31,158 nucleotides of DNA from Prorocentrum cordatum (Eukaryota; Sar; Dinophyceae; Prorocentrales; Prorocentraceae), in NCBI GenBank assembly GCA_963575745.1, contig CAUYUJ010018338.1, positions 87,501 through 118,658 on the forward strand. The letters are read 5' to 3'. Shown piece by piece: positions 18,801-28,100 of this stretch (positions are counted from its first letter, which is position 1; every line of letters begins with the position of its first letter). A program made the translations under genes and the position numbers. The notes beneath the pieces were generated by a model, which made no database searches, was not told where the DNA came from, and saw nothing but the letters and a program-made list of their open reading frames with translations.

Positions 18801-19703
18801 ACCTGGCTCTCGGGCTCGCCGACCTGGTTCTCGGGCTCGGGGCAAGTGCCGACGCTCATCATGGCCGCGACCAGCCTGTTCTCGTCGAATGGTTCGGTCG
18901 GCGCCGTATGGCTCGCATGCGTGCCCATCACGCGCGCCATCAGCCTGTTCCGGTCGAATGGTTCGTTCGGCTCACTCTCCTTGGGGCGAGCGGCGAAGGG
19001 GCATGATGATGATGATGATGAGGAGGAGGAGGAGGAGGAGGAGGAGGAGGGGGGCGGAGGGGTGGGGAGTAGGAGGGTAGTAGGCAGGAGGAGGAAAGAA
19101 GGAGGAGTGGGAGGGAGGAGGAGGAGGGGAAGAGGAGGAGAAGGGTGATGAGTATGAGGAGGGGGAGGAGGAAAAGAGGGGAAAGAGGAGGGGGAGAGGA
19201 AGATGAAGGAGAGCGCTGTGGGGAGAGCAGAGGTCGGGATGACGAGGAACTGGGATCGGGCGGCAGAGGTTTGGGAGAGGGATGGGGGCGGAGAGAGATG
19301 AGGGAGAGCAGGGAGACAAAGAGAGAGAAGAGAGAAGAGAGCGAGGAGGAGATAGAGAGAGAGAAAGAGAGAGCGAGAGAGAGAAACAAGAGAGAGAGGA
19401 TAGAGAGAAGGGGGGAGAGAGCGAGAGAGAGGGGGGGATAAGGGAATAAGCGACAGCATGGGACGTTACAGACCACCCTGTCTCCATCAGCTGCGTCAAG
19501 AGGGTGGCCATCGTGAAAGTGCGCGCCATGAGAGCAGAAACTGCAGGACATACACGTCGGCGCTTCGACACGTGGGATGCGTTCGGGTCGTTCGGGAACA
19601 GTTGCCCGTTGAGCATCGACACAGCCGGAGTCTGCCGCAGGCGAGCGAGGACCTCCGCGTTGGTCTCAGTCATAGTAAATGTACCCGCGGGGATCTCTGT
19701 CAT
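18343..19703 (-). CDS. PESQVDAQ octapeptide-repeat protein, two exons, frame slip at poly-C
   Basis: Exon 1 (19,703 to about 19,470) starts at the first ATG after an in-frame stop and encodes MTEIPAGTFTMTETNAEVLA..., then MARTFTMATLLTQL. Exon 2 begins at 18,979 after AAG (E-S-E-P-N-E-P-F). It has two copies of an EPFDRNRLMARVM-like 25-residue unit, then the octapeptide array PESQVDAQ/PESQVGAQ. The frame slips at a run of nine C (plus 18,748-18,756). With eight C the array stays in one frame (SAPPDSKSSGQL) until TAG at 18,345-18,343. Repeat-like sequence continues past this TAG, so the stop may be secondary. The intron (about 18,980-19,470) is triplet microsatellite. Function unknown; Gln/Ser-rich arrays are usually disordered. 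The frame slip may be a homopolymer assembly error or real decay. Confidence 0.55.
19010..19445. repeat. Purine-strand microsatellite, intron of the repeat-protein gene
   Basis: GAGGAGGAGG, then GAGAGAGA-type sequence on the plus strand; in the gene's sense it is a long CCT/CTCTCT polypyrimidine stretch before the exon-2 acceptor. Confidence 0.8.
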
Positions 19704-19745
19704 GAACGACTCGAGCCCAATCGGCCGCGTCACAGGTCACCCCGG

Positions 19746-19917
19746 ATGCATCGGCGATGCGTCGGAGACGATCGCCCATGCACGCAAGGTCCTCTCAAGT
19801 GCATCTGCGATGCGTCGGCGCTGGCGATGCAGCGACGATCAGCGATGCGTCAGCGATGCGTCAGCGATGCTTCAGCGATGCGCCAGCGATGCACCAGCGA
19901 TGTATCAGCGGTGGCCC
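19746..19917. repeat. 11-bp tandem repeat CAGCGATGCGT, array 1
   Basis: The core 19,839-19,915 has seven units of CAGCGATGCGT with single-base variants; 19,746-19,838 is a degenerate extension. Eleven bases are not a multiple of three, so all three frames cycle into the same 11-aa repeat (SDASAMRQRCV). It lies immediately 5' of the minus-strand repeat-protein gene. Confidence 0.9.
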
Positions 19918-20470
19918 ACCAGATCCCCACCCGAAGCCTCAACGAGTACGTGCCCGAGATGCGTTAGGTTTGGCTCATTCGCGTCCAGTTGGCCCCAGAC
20001 GTACCACAAGATCCCAAATTAGATTTCAACGCGGCATCCCGAAAACGGCCCCGTTGGGGCGCCGACGCAGCAGAACGCGGGGCCAGACGATGGGGCGGCA
20101 CGACATAGGGGATGAGGAGGGGAAGAGGGGGTGGGGAAGGGGGCGATGATGATGACAAGGAGGAGGAAGAGCAGGAGGAGATACATAAATGATGAGGATA
20201 TAACCGTGCACGGCAGGTCAGGGGAATGGTAGAGGGGTGCTGAGGAAGCGTCCTGCCTCGGTTCCAGTGTGCCCACTGTGCGCCTATGGGATGCCCACCA
20301 GCAGCGGGGGCCTGCGGTACAAGCAACATACTATACACGCCTGACGGTGCATGGGGAGGGGAGGGGAGCAGCATTGTTATTGTGTGTAGTAATGTTGCAT
20401 GCCATATGTGCTCTCTGTTGTGCGTCTGTCTGCTCTCTCTGTCGCTCGCCCTCGACCCGATGAATTCGGC
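19918..20470. other. No gene seen
   Basis: Unique sequence with a short purine block (20,108-20,180). A TTTGGCTCA match to the spliced-leader core near 19,969 is too short to call. Confidence 0.4.
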
Positions 20471-20472
20471 AC

Positions 20473-21364
20473 TCAATTGATGTCGCATTGAAACGCAGCT
20501 TGAAACATGTCGGCGAAGGCGATGCCGAACAAAGGGGGGTATTCGCCCGTTGATTTCAATCCAGGCTTCCCCTCATAATATCCCTTACGGGGGTGCAGCG
20601 TCCACACTTTGTCGCGGGAAGATGCAGTCGCCATGGCAGGGCGCGAGCGTTTGAGATACTTCTTTGCCACGGCTTCAGGTACCGTGGTAGAGAGGTGCAC
20701 ACATTTAGGACGAGCATTGCGACTGCGCGAAAAAGCGCCGAGCCAAGCGCAGAATCTAGCGTGGCGGCATACCCGCCTCAGCGATTGCATCATCGGGTGC
20801 GCATCGAGACACGACGTCGCAGGATTACAGGCGATCCGTAACAGACGGATGTGAATACAGATGCACCAGATGGGATACAATTTGAATGGGCCCAGGGACC
20901 ATTTGGACCCTGGAGGGCCCGCCGCGACGGCGCTATGACGATGGCGCCTGTTACCGATCGCCATAGATTTTCATACATGTAATACACGCCCCTGGAGCTC
21001 AAAAGGACCCCGATCCAGCTCATGAAGAGTGCCATCCAGTTGCCCGCCACAACGTATGGCCTCCTGTCGTCGCCCATTTTGTCGGATGATCTTCCCGAAG
21101 TGTTTCGTGAGAGCCAACAGAACGATGTACATTCGATCCCGAGGTGAACGATCCCAGTACGCACCACCCTCATACACAAAAGTGTGGCCCAGACACACCC
21201 TTCCACCGTCATCAAATTCTCAGTCTGGCAGTGCGCCACGTCGAACGAGGCACAAGCGAATCCCCGACGGGCGATCTCCTTGCCAGGCTCGTCCCGCCCA
21301 GCGAATATGTGAGTGAATTGGAGGTCCCGCGTGTACGTGCCTGGGGGGGCAGTGTAGTCGTCTT
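20473..21364 (-). pseudogene. Methyltransferase-like gene split by a small TIR element
   Basis: From about 21,364 the minus frame reads FTHIFAGRDEPGKEIARRGF, then FDVAHCQTENLM, VHLGIECTSFCWLSRNTSGR, RPYVVAGNWMALF and RGVYYMYEN (ending 20,967). After a 143-nt interruption another frame continues PATSCLDAHPMMQSL, RFCAWLGAFSRSRNARPKCV, and LKSTGEYPPLFGIAFADM to the stop at 20,473. FAGRD resembles motif I of SAM-dependent methyltransferases. CTSFCW resembles the Pro-Cys region of C5-cytosine enzymes; relatives I recall read GIPCTSF, here Pro is Glu. This is a recurrent dinoflagellate family of unproven activity. The upstream end (acceptor near the C7 run at 21,343-21,349) and any 5' exon are unclear. 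It may be a live gene if the insert is spliced. Confidence 0.6.
20827..20965. mobile_element. 139-bp insertion with 18-bp terminal inverted repeats and AATC/GATT target duplication
   Basis: GGCGATCCGTAACAGACG (20,830-20,847) and the reverse complement of 20,945-20,962 (GGCGATCGGTAACAGGCG) match at 16 of 18 bases. GATT flanks both sides (20,823-20,826 and 20,966-20,969). Removing the element plus one GATT (143 nt) restores the reading frame as ...YYMYEN|PATSCLDAH.... An inner imperfect palindrome lies at 20,888-20,920. Size and structure fit a MITE or an introner-like element. There is no GT-AG pair at its exact ends. Confidence 0.8.
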
Positions 21365-21565
21365 GTCATCGTTCCCTCATACCCCCATCCTCGTCCTCGT
21401 CCTCGGTCTCCTCCTCCTCATCCTCGTCATCTTCTCATACTCCCCCTCCTGGCGTTGCTCGCGCGTGCGTACGCGCTGCTCCTCCTCCCCGTATGCCCTC
21501 GTCCTCCCCCTTTTCCTCATCCTTCCTCCTTGTCCGCCAACCAATCCTCCTCCTCCACCACCACC
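21365..21565. repeat. Pyrimidine (CCT/CTC)n block
   Basis: Plus-strand CCTCGTCCTCC-type sequence interrupted by a short unique island near 21,450-21,490. Confidence 0.75.
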
Positions 21566-21595
21566 ACCTCATGCGTTCCTTGCGTTAGACGCAGC

Positions 21596-21690
21596 GTCGC
21601 CGATGCACCGACGACTGCCCCAGACGCGACGCCGTCGCGACGTCGACCGCTGGCAGATTGCCGATGCGTCGCCGATGCGCCGACGCGTCT
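21596..21690. repeat. 11-bp repeat family, degenerate array 2
   Basis: CGCCGATGCACCGACG, GCCGATGCGTCGCCGATGCG and related words are diverged relatives of CAGCGATGCGT. It lies between the methyltransferase-like gene and the small upstream frame. Confidence 0.65.
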
Positions 21691-21694
21691 GAAG

Positions 21695-21937
21695 GCCCAT
21701 TCGGGCCCGCTCTTTCTTTATAGGGGTGGGGCGGGTCATTAGATCCGAGCCTTGTTCTAACAGCGAATTCGCCGTTCGGAGAGCGAACGAAGCCAAGTCG
21801 TGAATCGGCAGGTCGGGGGGGTGCCACTGGAATTGCAGAGCCAAGTCGGCGACGAGTGGGTCGACCGTCGCCTCGACGATCGTCGGCGAGAGCAGGCCCA
21901 CAAGCACGAGCGTGCCGACCAACGTCGCTCTCGTCAT
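21695..21937 (-). CDS. Possible exon with signal-peptide-like start
   Basis: ATG at 21,937 opens MTRATLVGTLVLVGLLSP, a short charged start plus a hydrophobic run ending at TIVEA. About 60 residues of ordinary composition follow (DLALQFQWHPPDLPIHDL), then the frame runs into the 11-bp repeat. GC-rich third positions suggest real coding. No homologue is recognised. It could be a 5' exon of the methyltransferase-like gene downstream, a small secreted protein, or chance. Confidence 0.35.
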
Positions 21938-21939
21938 CA

Positions 21940-22650
21940 CGGGCGAAGAACAACTAGTGTGTGGGCCGCGAAGCGCCCTGTCCCAGATATCGTTGGAGAT
22001 CAATCCTGTCCCAAAGACCCTCGTCAAAATCGCCGTAAGATGACTGCTCCGCAATTCGAGCCAACATGCAATTCAGAGATTCATCCCTCCAGGTTGCGTA
22101 TGTGCGTGGGTGACCCATGTCAAACATCCTCGTGGACAGGGGGGGGTACCAAATGGGGGCGAGGCGTCACATCATATTGGGCAGTATTGGACACGTATGC
22201 GCCCACGAGCTAACATCCCACAGGAGGAAACGCGTGATACCAGGAGGGTACAGTCGGAGGGTGGCGGGAATGGAGGAGAGGAGGAGGAGGTGGGCGGTTG
22301 GGGGAGGAGAGGAGAGGGGAAGGGAGGGGAGATGAGAGAAGAGGAGAGGAGAGGAAAGGAGACCCCCCTTACCGCAATCAGATCTGCGCCTGATACGGGC
22401 GCGTCGCTTGCCCGAGGGGAGGTGAAAGTCCCGACGCCCCCGACAACGGGATCGACCTATGCGTCGAGGCCAGGGCACCGCTCTTCTGATTGCGTTTCGT
22501 GTTGCTCGCTTCCCGCCATCCGTCACGTTCGTCGTCGCACGCTCGATCCCCCGCACCACTAATCCCCGTCGTGATCATCATATCCTCACCCCCTCGCCAC
22601 CTCCATCAAAGCCGAACGCTCTCAAGGTACCAGGCAAGGACGCAAGACCA
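21940..22650. other. No gene seen; purine block inside
   Basis: Unique sequence with weak ORFs. Bases 22,262-22,362 are GGAGAGGAGA-type purine sequence. Confidence 0.4.
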
Positions 22651-22758
22651 CATCATGCCAGTGCAACCTTGCTCGATTGCGATAGACTGACTGACGGCGT
22701 GGATACGAGGCAAGGATGCATGGGCACATGATGGTATCGAGTTTCATGCCCGCGGGTC

Positions 22759-23558
22759 CTCTCGGTCATATGCCAAAAGAGATGATGCTTTGGCTTTCCC
22801 TTTACTCCTGCGCGATCCAGCGCAATCAAGTGGTTGAGACACAACTCTTCTAGTTGATCACACGACTCGCGCGTGAGGACGTCGGGCTGGCCATCCAAGT
22901 ATTCGTTCCATCGATGCAGATACTGTGCACACTGGAGCAACTCAGTTCCTTTAACAATGTGGCCACACTCGTTGGGCAAAAACTTCTGGACGAAAAACGT
23001 GAACAACCACAACGTTTCATGTGCTTTCGTTTTGACGAATGGTTTAGTTCGACTCCCAAACATAGCAGCTTGGATGTTACCAACCTCGCTCGGGTGGTGA
23101 CCGAGGCGTCTCTGCTCGGCATACCACGGCTTAAGCTTGGATGATATCCGAGCGGCGGCCTGAGGATGACAGAAGCAACGGCGCCGGACGTGCGCTGACA
23201 AGACGCATAGCCAGACGCAAGCACATCACCTTGCGGGCAATTGCGAGAGGATGGATGCGGAGGGGCAGGGGGTGGAAGAGGAGAGTTGAGTTGAAGAAGG
23301 AAAGGGAGAGATGTCGCATTGGAGATGTGATTGCGTCATGACTTATTTCGAACTACAGCCAAGCCTGGGCCTCTCGGGCGAATGCCGTGCCGACGCCTCC
23401 GACGTGCTGCGAATCCACTGACCGCCAAAAACATTCCAAGACAATGAACCCCATGACACCAAGTGCAACTGTATGCAGAAAGTCTACAGCAAACGACGTA
23501 CACAGAGAGAGGCCCAACTCTCTCGCCCACAAAGGGTTGCGATACTTCAGCAAGGTTT
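22759..23558 (-). CDS. Intron-containing DDE-transposase-like gene, 5' end lost in the gap
   Basis: Two exons are visible. The upstream exon (23,558 to 23,365) encodes LLKYRNPLWARELGLSLC and AVDFLHTVALGVMGFIVL, then FAREAQ. The intron 23,160-23,364 (205 nt) has CAG|GC and CAG|GC borders. The downstream exon from 23,159 encodes KPWYAEQRRLGHHPSEVGN, AHETLWLFTFFVQKFLP and GKPKHHLFWHM, ending near 22,759. VDFLHTVALGV parallels VDVLHAIDLEV in the pseudogene at 11,069-12,876, and PKHHLFWHM parallels PKMRVLIHL, so both belong to one family. The D-x-L-H-x3-x-L-x-V motif resembles CACTA/Plavaka transposases (inference). The 3' exons were not found; the gene may be truncated there. The first exon is cut by the N gap. 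Confidence 0.6.
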
Positions 23559-23658
23559 NNNNNNNNNNNNNNNNNNNNNNNNNNNNNNNNNNNNNNNNNN
23601 NNNNNNNNNNNNNNNNNNNNNNNNNNNNNNNNNNNNNNNNNNNNNNNNNNNNNNNNNN
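23559..23658. other. Assembly gap, 100 N
   Basis: Exactly 100 N, the usual placeholder for a gap of unknown size. It separates two contigs whose adjacency should not be assumed. Confidence 0.99.
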
Positions 23659-23824
23659 CACTCTTTGGCCTCGCGGGGGCGGGTTAGGACATCGAAAAGG
23701 AATCAATGGAGGAGGGGTGGCACGCGCCTGCTCGCACTCCAGCACTCGGAACGAGATCTGCAGCTTCTGAGAGTTGCCGATCTTGAAGATCAGCCCTGCG
23801 TTCCCTGGGTCGAGCAGCTTGCGC
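23659..23824. repeat. 166-bp direct repeat, left copy (contig start)
   Basis: Identical base for base to 30,993-31,158, the last 166 bases of the window. The copies occupy the two ends of the post-gap contig, 7,334 bp apart. Confidence 0.97.
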
Positions 23825-24524
23825 TCCACCCGCAAGCGCTGACCCTCCTGGCGGTCGGGGAGAGCCCCTATCCCGTTCTTCCCCTCCCTCCTCCTCCTCC
23901 TCGTCCTCCCCCTCTTCCTCGTCGTCCTCCTCGTCCTCCTCGTCCGCTTCGTCCTCCTCGTCATCCTCCTCATCCTCCTCCTCGTCCTGTTCCTCCTCGC
24001 CCTCCTCCTCCTCCTCCTGGTCCTCCTTGTCCTCGTCCTCGTCCGCATCCTATTCCTCTTCCTCCTCATCGCCCTCCCCCCTCCTCCTAAACCTCGCCAT
24101 CGTCGCCCTGAGCCGTCCCGCCCTCCTTCTCGTCGCCGTTCTCGCCCCTCTCGTCTTATCGTCCTCGCCATCTTTCTGATCCTCATGCTTCTCGTATCCC
24201 TCATCTCGTCGGCCTCCGTCGTTCCCATTCCCTCCGCTCCTTGTCGTGGGACTCCCAGAACACGTTGCCGCCCTTGCCGACGCTCTTGCCGCCGCCAGCG
24301 CTGCCACCGCTGGCGCCAGCGCTGCCCTGGCTGTCGTACTGCTGCACGGTGAGGCTGCGAAGCTGGATCACAGCTCCGTCGCTGGCGAATCTCGCCAGCA
24401 TCACATCTGTTGGCTCCGCACGTGGCGGATGGAATATGTCTGAGGTCGTCTCCGACACTTTCTCGCCGCGCTTCCTCCTGGACAGGGTGGCCAAAAGAGC
24501 TGATGCTATACATCGGCGATGCAT
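23659..24524 (-). CDS. KRPAAA/acidic-repeat protein, 5' exons (copy truncated at the gap)
   Basis: Exon 1 (about 24,477 or 24,524 to 24,240) encodes FHPPRAEPTDVMLARFASDG, LRSLTVQQYDSQGSAGASGG and VFWESHDK. Exon 2 (23,847 to 23,728, exactly 40 codons) encodes EGQRLRVERKLLDPGNAGLI and LQISFRVLECEQ. Exon 3 starts at 23,669 (AKEW) and is cut by the gap. Intron 1 (23,848-24,239) is mostly triplet microsatellite with AAG|GA donor and CAG|GA acceptor borders. Intron 2 (23,670-23,727) is 58 nt with CAG|GC and GAG|GC. Both introns are phase 0. The start is uncertain because the frame runs back into an 11-bp repeat. The continuation is seen at 30,212-31,158. Function unknown. Confidence 0.6.
23880..24090. 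repeat. (CCT/CGTCCTCCT)n microsatellite inside intron 1
   Basis: Plus-strand pyrimidine triplets, hence GAGGAGG in the sense of the minus-strand gene; makes up over half of its first intron. Confidence 0.85.
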
Positions 24525-24612
24525 CAGCGATGCGCGGCGTCGGATCAGCGCCGATCAGCGATGCATCAGCGATGCGTCAGCGATGCGTCAGCGATGCGTC
24601 AGCGATGCCACC
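24505..24612. repeat. 11-bp tandem repeat CAGCGATGCGT, array 3
   Basis: At least five near-perfect units at 24,553-24,609 with diverged copies from 24,505. Same unit as at 19,839-19,915. It overlaps the presumed 5' end of the minus-strand gene. Confidence 0.9.
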
Positions 24613-25185
24613 GTGCTGTCCGATCCGCTTCCGGGTCCGGGAGTTTACGATCCGTGATGGTTCCGGGTCCGGAGGTTGAGCCCCTACGGGTTCAGCCTGT
24701 CATTTCCCGCTGATCCCGCGTTCAGTCGGGTGAGACTCACTCAAATTAGAACATGTAGCACAGTCGATCAACCCCACATCTAGAAAGAAGCTGGTGCCCT
24801 ACCCAGCGCCAGCTGATCTTGACACCGCTCGAGTCGGTTCTCACGCTGCAGCACCGTGATGTCCCTCTCTTCGGTCACTCGTCACGGCGGCGAGGGGAAG
24901 GGTGTATACTCTTGATTACTTAATCGAGGGGGTGGCTGTTAACCGTCCGACGCTGTGTTCCAACTCCCACCCATCCATGTTGTTCTCCCTCACGATGCCC
25001 ATCTGCATTCCCATCCCGTTCCGTATGCTCCTCACCATCCTCCTCCTGGCCACTTCCATCCACCGCCCTCCCCTTATTCCAACAACGCAATTTGTAACAA
25101 CCAGCTGACGTGTTTCAGAATATATTTCGGATCGTGGCGCTAAGGAGGCCACGGCGGTCTGGGGAGTTCCATGGGCAAACGTCAA
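24613..25185. other. Intergenic, no gene seen
   Basis: Unique sequence between the 3' end of the six-exon gene and the 5' end of the next gene downstream on the minus strand. Weak ORFs on both strands lack codon bias. It should hold a 3' UTR and a promoter; no motif is recognised. Confidence 0.4.
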
Positions 25186-25189
25186 AACG

Positions 25190-28100
25190 TCATGAGATCA
25201 TGTTTTGGAAACCACATTTCCCCTCGCCGTATGCTGCAGCCTTGGCCCGTGCCTTGGGCCTGGCCTTAACCTTCGGTTTCGGCTTCGTCTGGGCGCACGC
25301 GGTGAAGCTCGCATGGGCGTCGAGCGTCTTCGTGAGGGTCTGCGCAAACTTCGTGCAGAGATCCTGGGACATGGAACGTGGGAATCAGCGCCCCCTCCCT
25401 CGCCAACAGGCCACCCCCATCGATCGAGGCGACCGTGGCCCACGGGCTCGAAGGCGCCCCGATGGGAAGGGGCGGGGGGGGGGCGATACTGAGGATGACG
25501 AGGAGGAGGAGGACGAGAGGGAAGAGTAGGAGGAGGAGGAGGAGTGCGATAAGGAGGATGAGGACGAGGGTGAGGAGTACGAGGGGGAGGATGCCGAGGA
25601 GGAGGAGGAGGCCGAAGAGGCGGATGAGGAGGAGGAGGAGGAGGAGAGGAGGAGGATGAGGATGATGACGCAAGTCCTTCAAGTCCTTCTCGAGCGCATC
25701 CGCCTGCTGGATAATATTCACGTCGTTGCCGACCGATGCGATGACCTGCAGAGGGGTGGTGGGAGGCGCGAGGAGGAGGATGATGACGAGGAGGAGGAGG
25801 CGGAGGGGGAGGAGGAGGAGGAGGAGGAGGAAGAGGAGGGTGATGCTGAGGAAGAGGAGGCGGAGCGAGGCGAACGAGGATGAGCATGATGAGGAGGATG
25901 AGGAGGAGGAGGAAGAGGAGGAGGAGGAGGAGGAGGAGGAGGAGGAGGAAGAGGAGTACGATGACGGAAACGATCGACGACACCGACGACACCGACCGAC
26001 GATCAGGGGCGCGACGAGGAGGAGGAGGAGGAGGAGGGGGAGGAGGAGGATGAGGAGGATGAGGAGTAAGAGGAGGGGAAGGAAGAGGGGCGACGTGGTA
26101 GGGGGCGAGGAAGAGCATGACTTAAGGTGATTGGTTACGGCGATAAGTTAGGAGGAGGGTGGCGGTGCCTGGTTCTGCTTCGTGCCGTTCATCAAGAGCT
26201 TGCCCAGGGTCGTGCTGCCAGCCTTCGCCCTCGCCTCCTGCGCGAAGCGCGTGATGGCTCCGAGGGCCTCATCGGCGCGGGCCCACTTCCACTCGTCCTC
26301 GGAGTTGATGCTCAACGTCATGGACTCGCTATGCGACAACGTCGCCTGAAGTGTGGCGATGATCTTCCTGGCCTCCGTCATCTTGATCTGCGCGGGCGCC
26401 CTCTCATTCTTGACCTTGGGCTCGGCTGGAGCTAGCTCGGGGCCATCGCCAGCGCCCGCCTCCTCGCCCTCGTCCTGCCAGCCCTCCTCCTGCCAGCCCT
26501 CCTCCTGCCAGTCGTCCCAACCGTCGTTCTGGTCATCCTGCGCCCTGCGCCTCTTGCACCGCTTGCCTTGCGCCATGCGCCCTGCGCACTGCGCGGCCTC
26601 ATGGGCCACCTCGCGTGTCTTCTGGCGCTGGCGGCGGCGCGACTCTCCTGCTGCGGGCTGCGCCATCGGCGGGGTCGGCACCTGGGGCGCCGCGGCCGCG
26701 GCTGGCGATGGCAGCGCTGCCGCGCGACCAAGGCCGCCCACGGCTGGACCCTGCGCGAGCACCTGGGGCACCGCAGCCGCGGCAGGCGATGGCAGCGCTG
26801 CCGCGCCACCGAGGCCGCCCACGACTGGAATGTGCGCGAGCCGCCGCATGATGTCCACATCGGAGCTCTCGTTCTGGATCTGGAAGTCCTGGCAATGATG
26901 CTTAGTAATTTGCACAAGCGTTGCAATCGAGAAAACGTGGAGCAGATGCTGGATGGGGAGGAGGGGGGAAGTAGAGACGTGAAGAGAGGGGGCGAATGCA
27001 GGATACGGTGGAGAAGGAGGGGAGACTGATCAGAGCGAGGATTCGGAGAGAGGGGGGGTACGTAGCACGATAAGGAGGCGCGGAGGACGAGCAGGAGGTG
27101 GATGAGGCGAGGCGGAGAAGGATGCGGTGAGAAGGATGAGGAGGAGGTGGATGAGGCGAGGGTGGAGAGGGGGAGGCGAGAAGGAGGAGGATGAAGCCGC
27201 GCTCCTGCCACCGCTTCATGAAGCGCTCCTTGTAGCGCATCTCTATGTGCATGAACTTGACGCCCTGGTGGAAGATGTCCCGCTGCACGAACGGGTACCC
27301 GGGCTCCACGCACATCATCGCCGTGATGGAGATGTTGCGCAGAGTCTCGGGGTCCTTGTACCCTGTCGGGCCTCCTATGGAGCGTTGCAAACAATGCGGA
27401 TCCTCGTTCGCCTCACTCATCATCATCATCCTCGTCATCCTCCTCCTCTTCATCCTTATCCTCCTCCTCTTCCTCCTCATCCTCCTCATCCTGTTCCTCC
27501 TCCTCCTCCTCTCATCATCTCCTCCTCCTCCTCCTCCTCCTCCTCATCCTCCTCCTCCTCCTCCTCTTCCACAGCCATCTCATGTTCGTCGTCTGTCCAT
27601 CTCATCATTCTTCTCCTCCTCGTTCACTTGCTTCTCCTTCACCTTATTATCATCCACATCCTTCTGTTCCCCACCAACTTAGAACGCGGTCCTTCGAGCT
27701 CCGCGAGCTTCAGGAAGGACACCACCCTGCCGTTCTTCAGCCACTCGTCGGAGTGGCTCTCAGTATAGATTCGCTGGCGGGCGACGGCGCCCTTGTACTG
27801 CTTCTTCGCCCAATTCGCCTGACTCGCCCTCATCCTACTCCTCCTCATCATCATCATTGTCATCATCATCCCCACCCTCCTCATCATCAACTGTCTCCTT
27901 CTCACGCTTCATCCTCATCCTTCCTCTCATCATCCTCCGCCTCCTCCTCCTCCTCCTCGTCGCCCCCTCCTCATCCTCCTCCCACTCATCCTCATCCTCA
28001 TCCGCCTACTCTTCCTCCCCCTCCGCATCCCCCTCGCCATCCATAGCGTGCCTTGGCCGTGACGGGGTCGGCCGCCTTCTTCAGCTCCTTGCGAAGCTTG

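Noticed and set aside
19746-19917. CRISPR array
   Set aside because: Units are 11 bp and contiguous with no spacers.
19961-19979. Possible leader relict (TTTGGCTCA)
   Set aside because: Only nine contiguous bases match and no gene follows on the plus strand.
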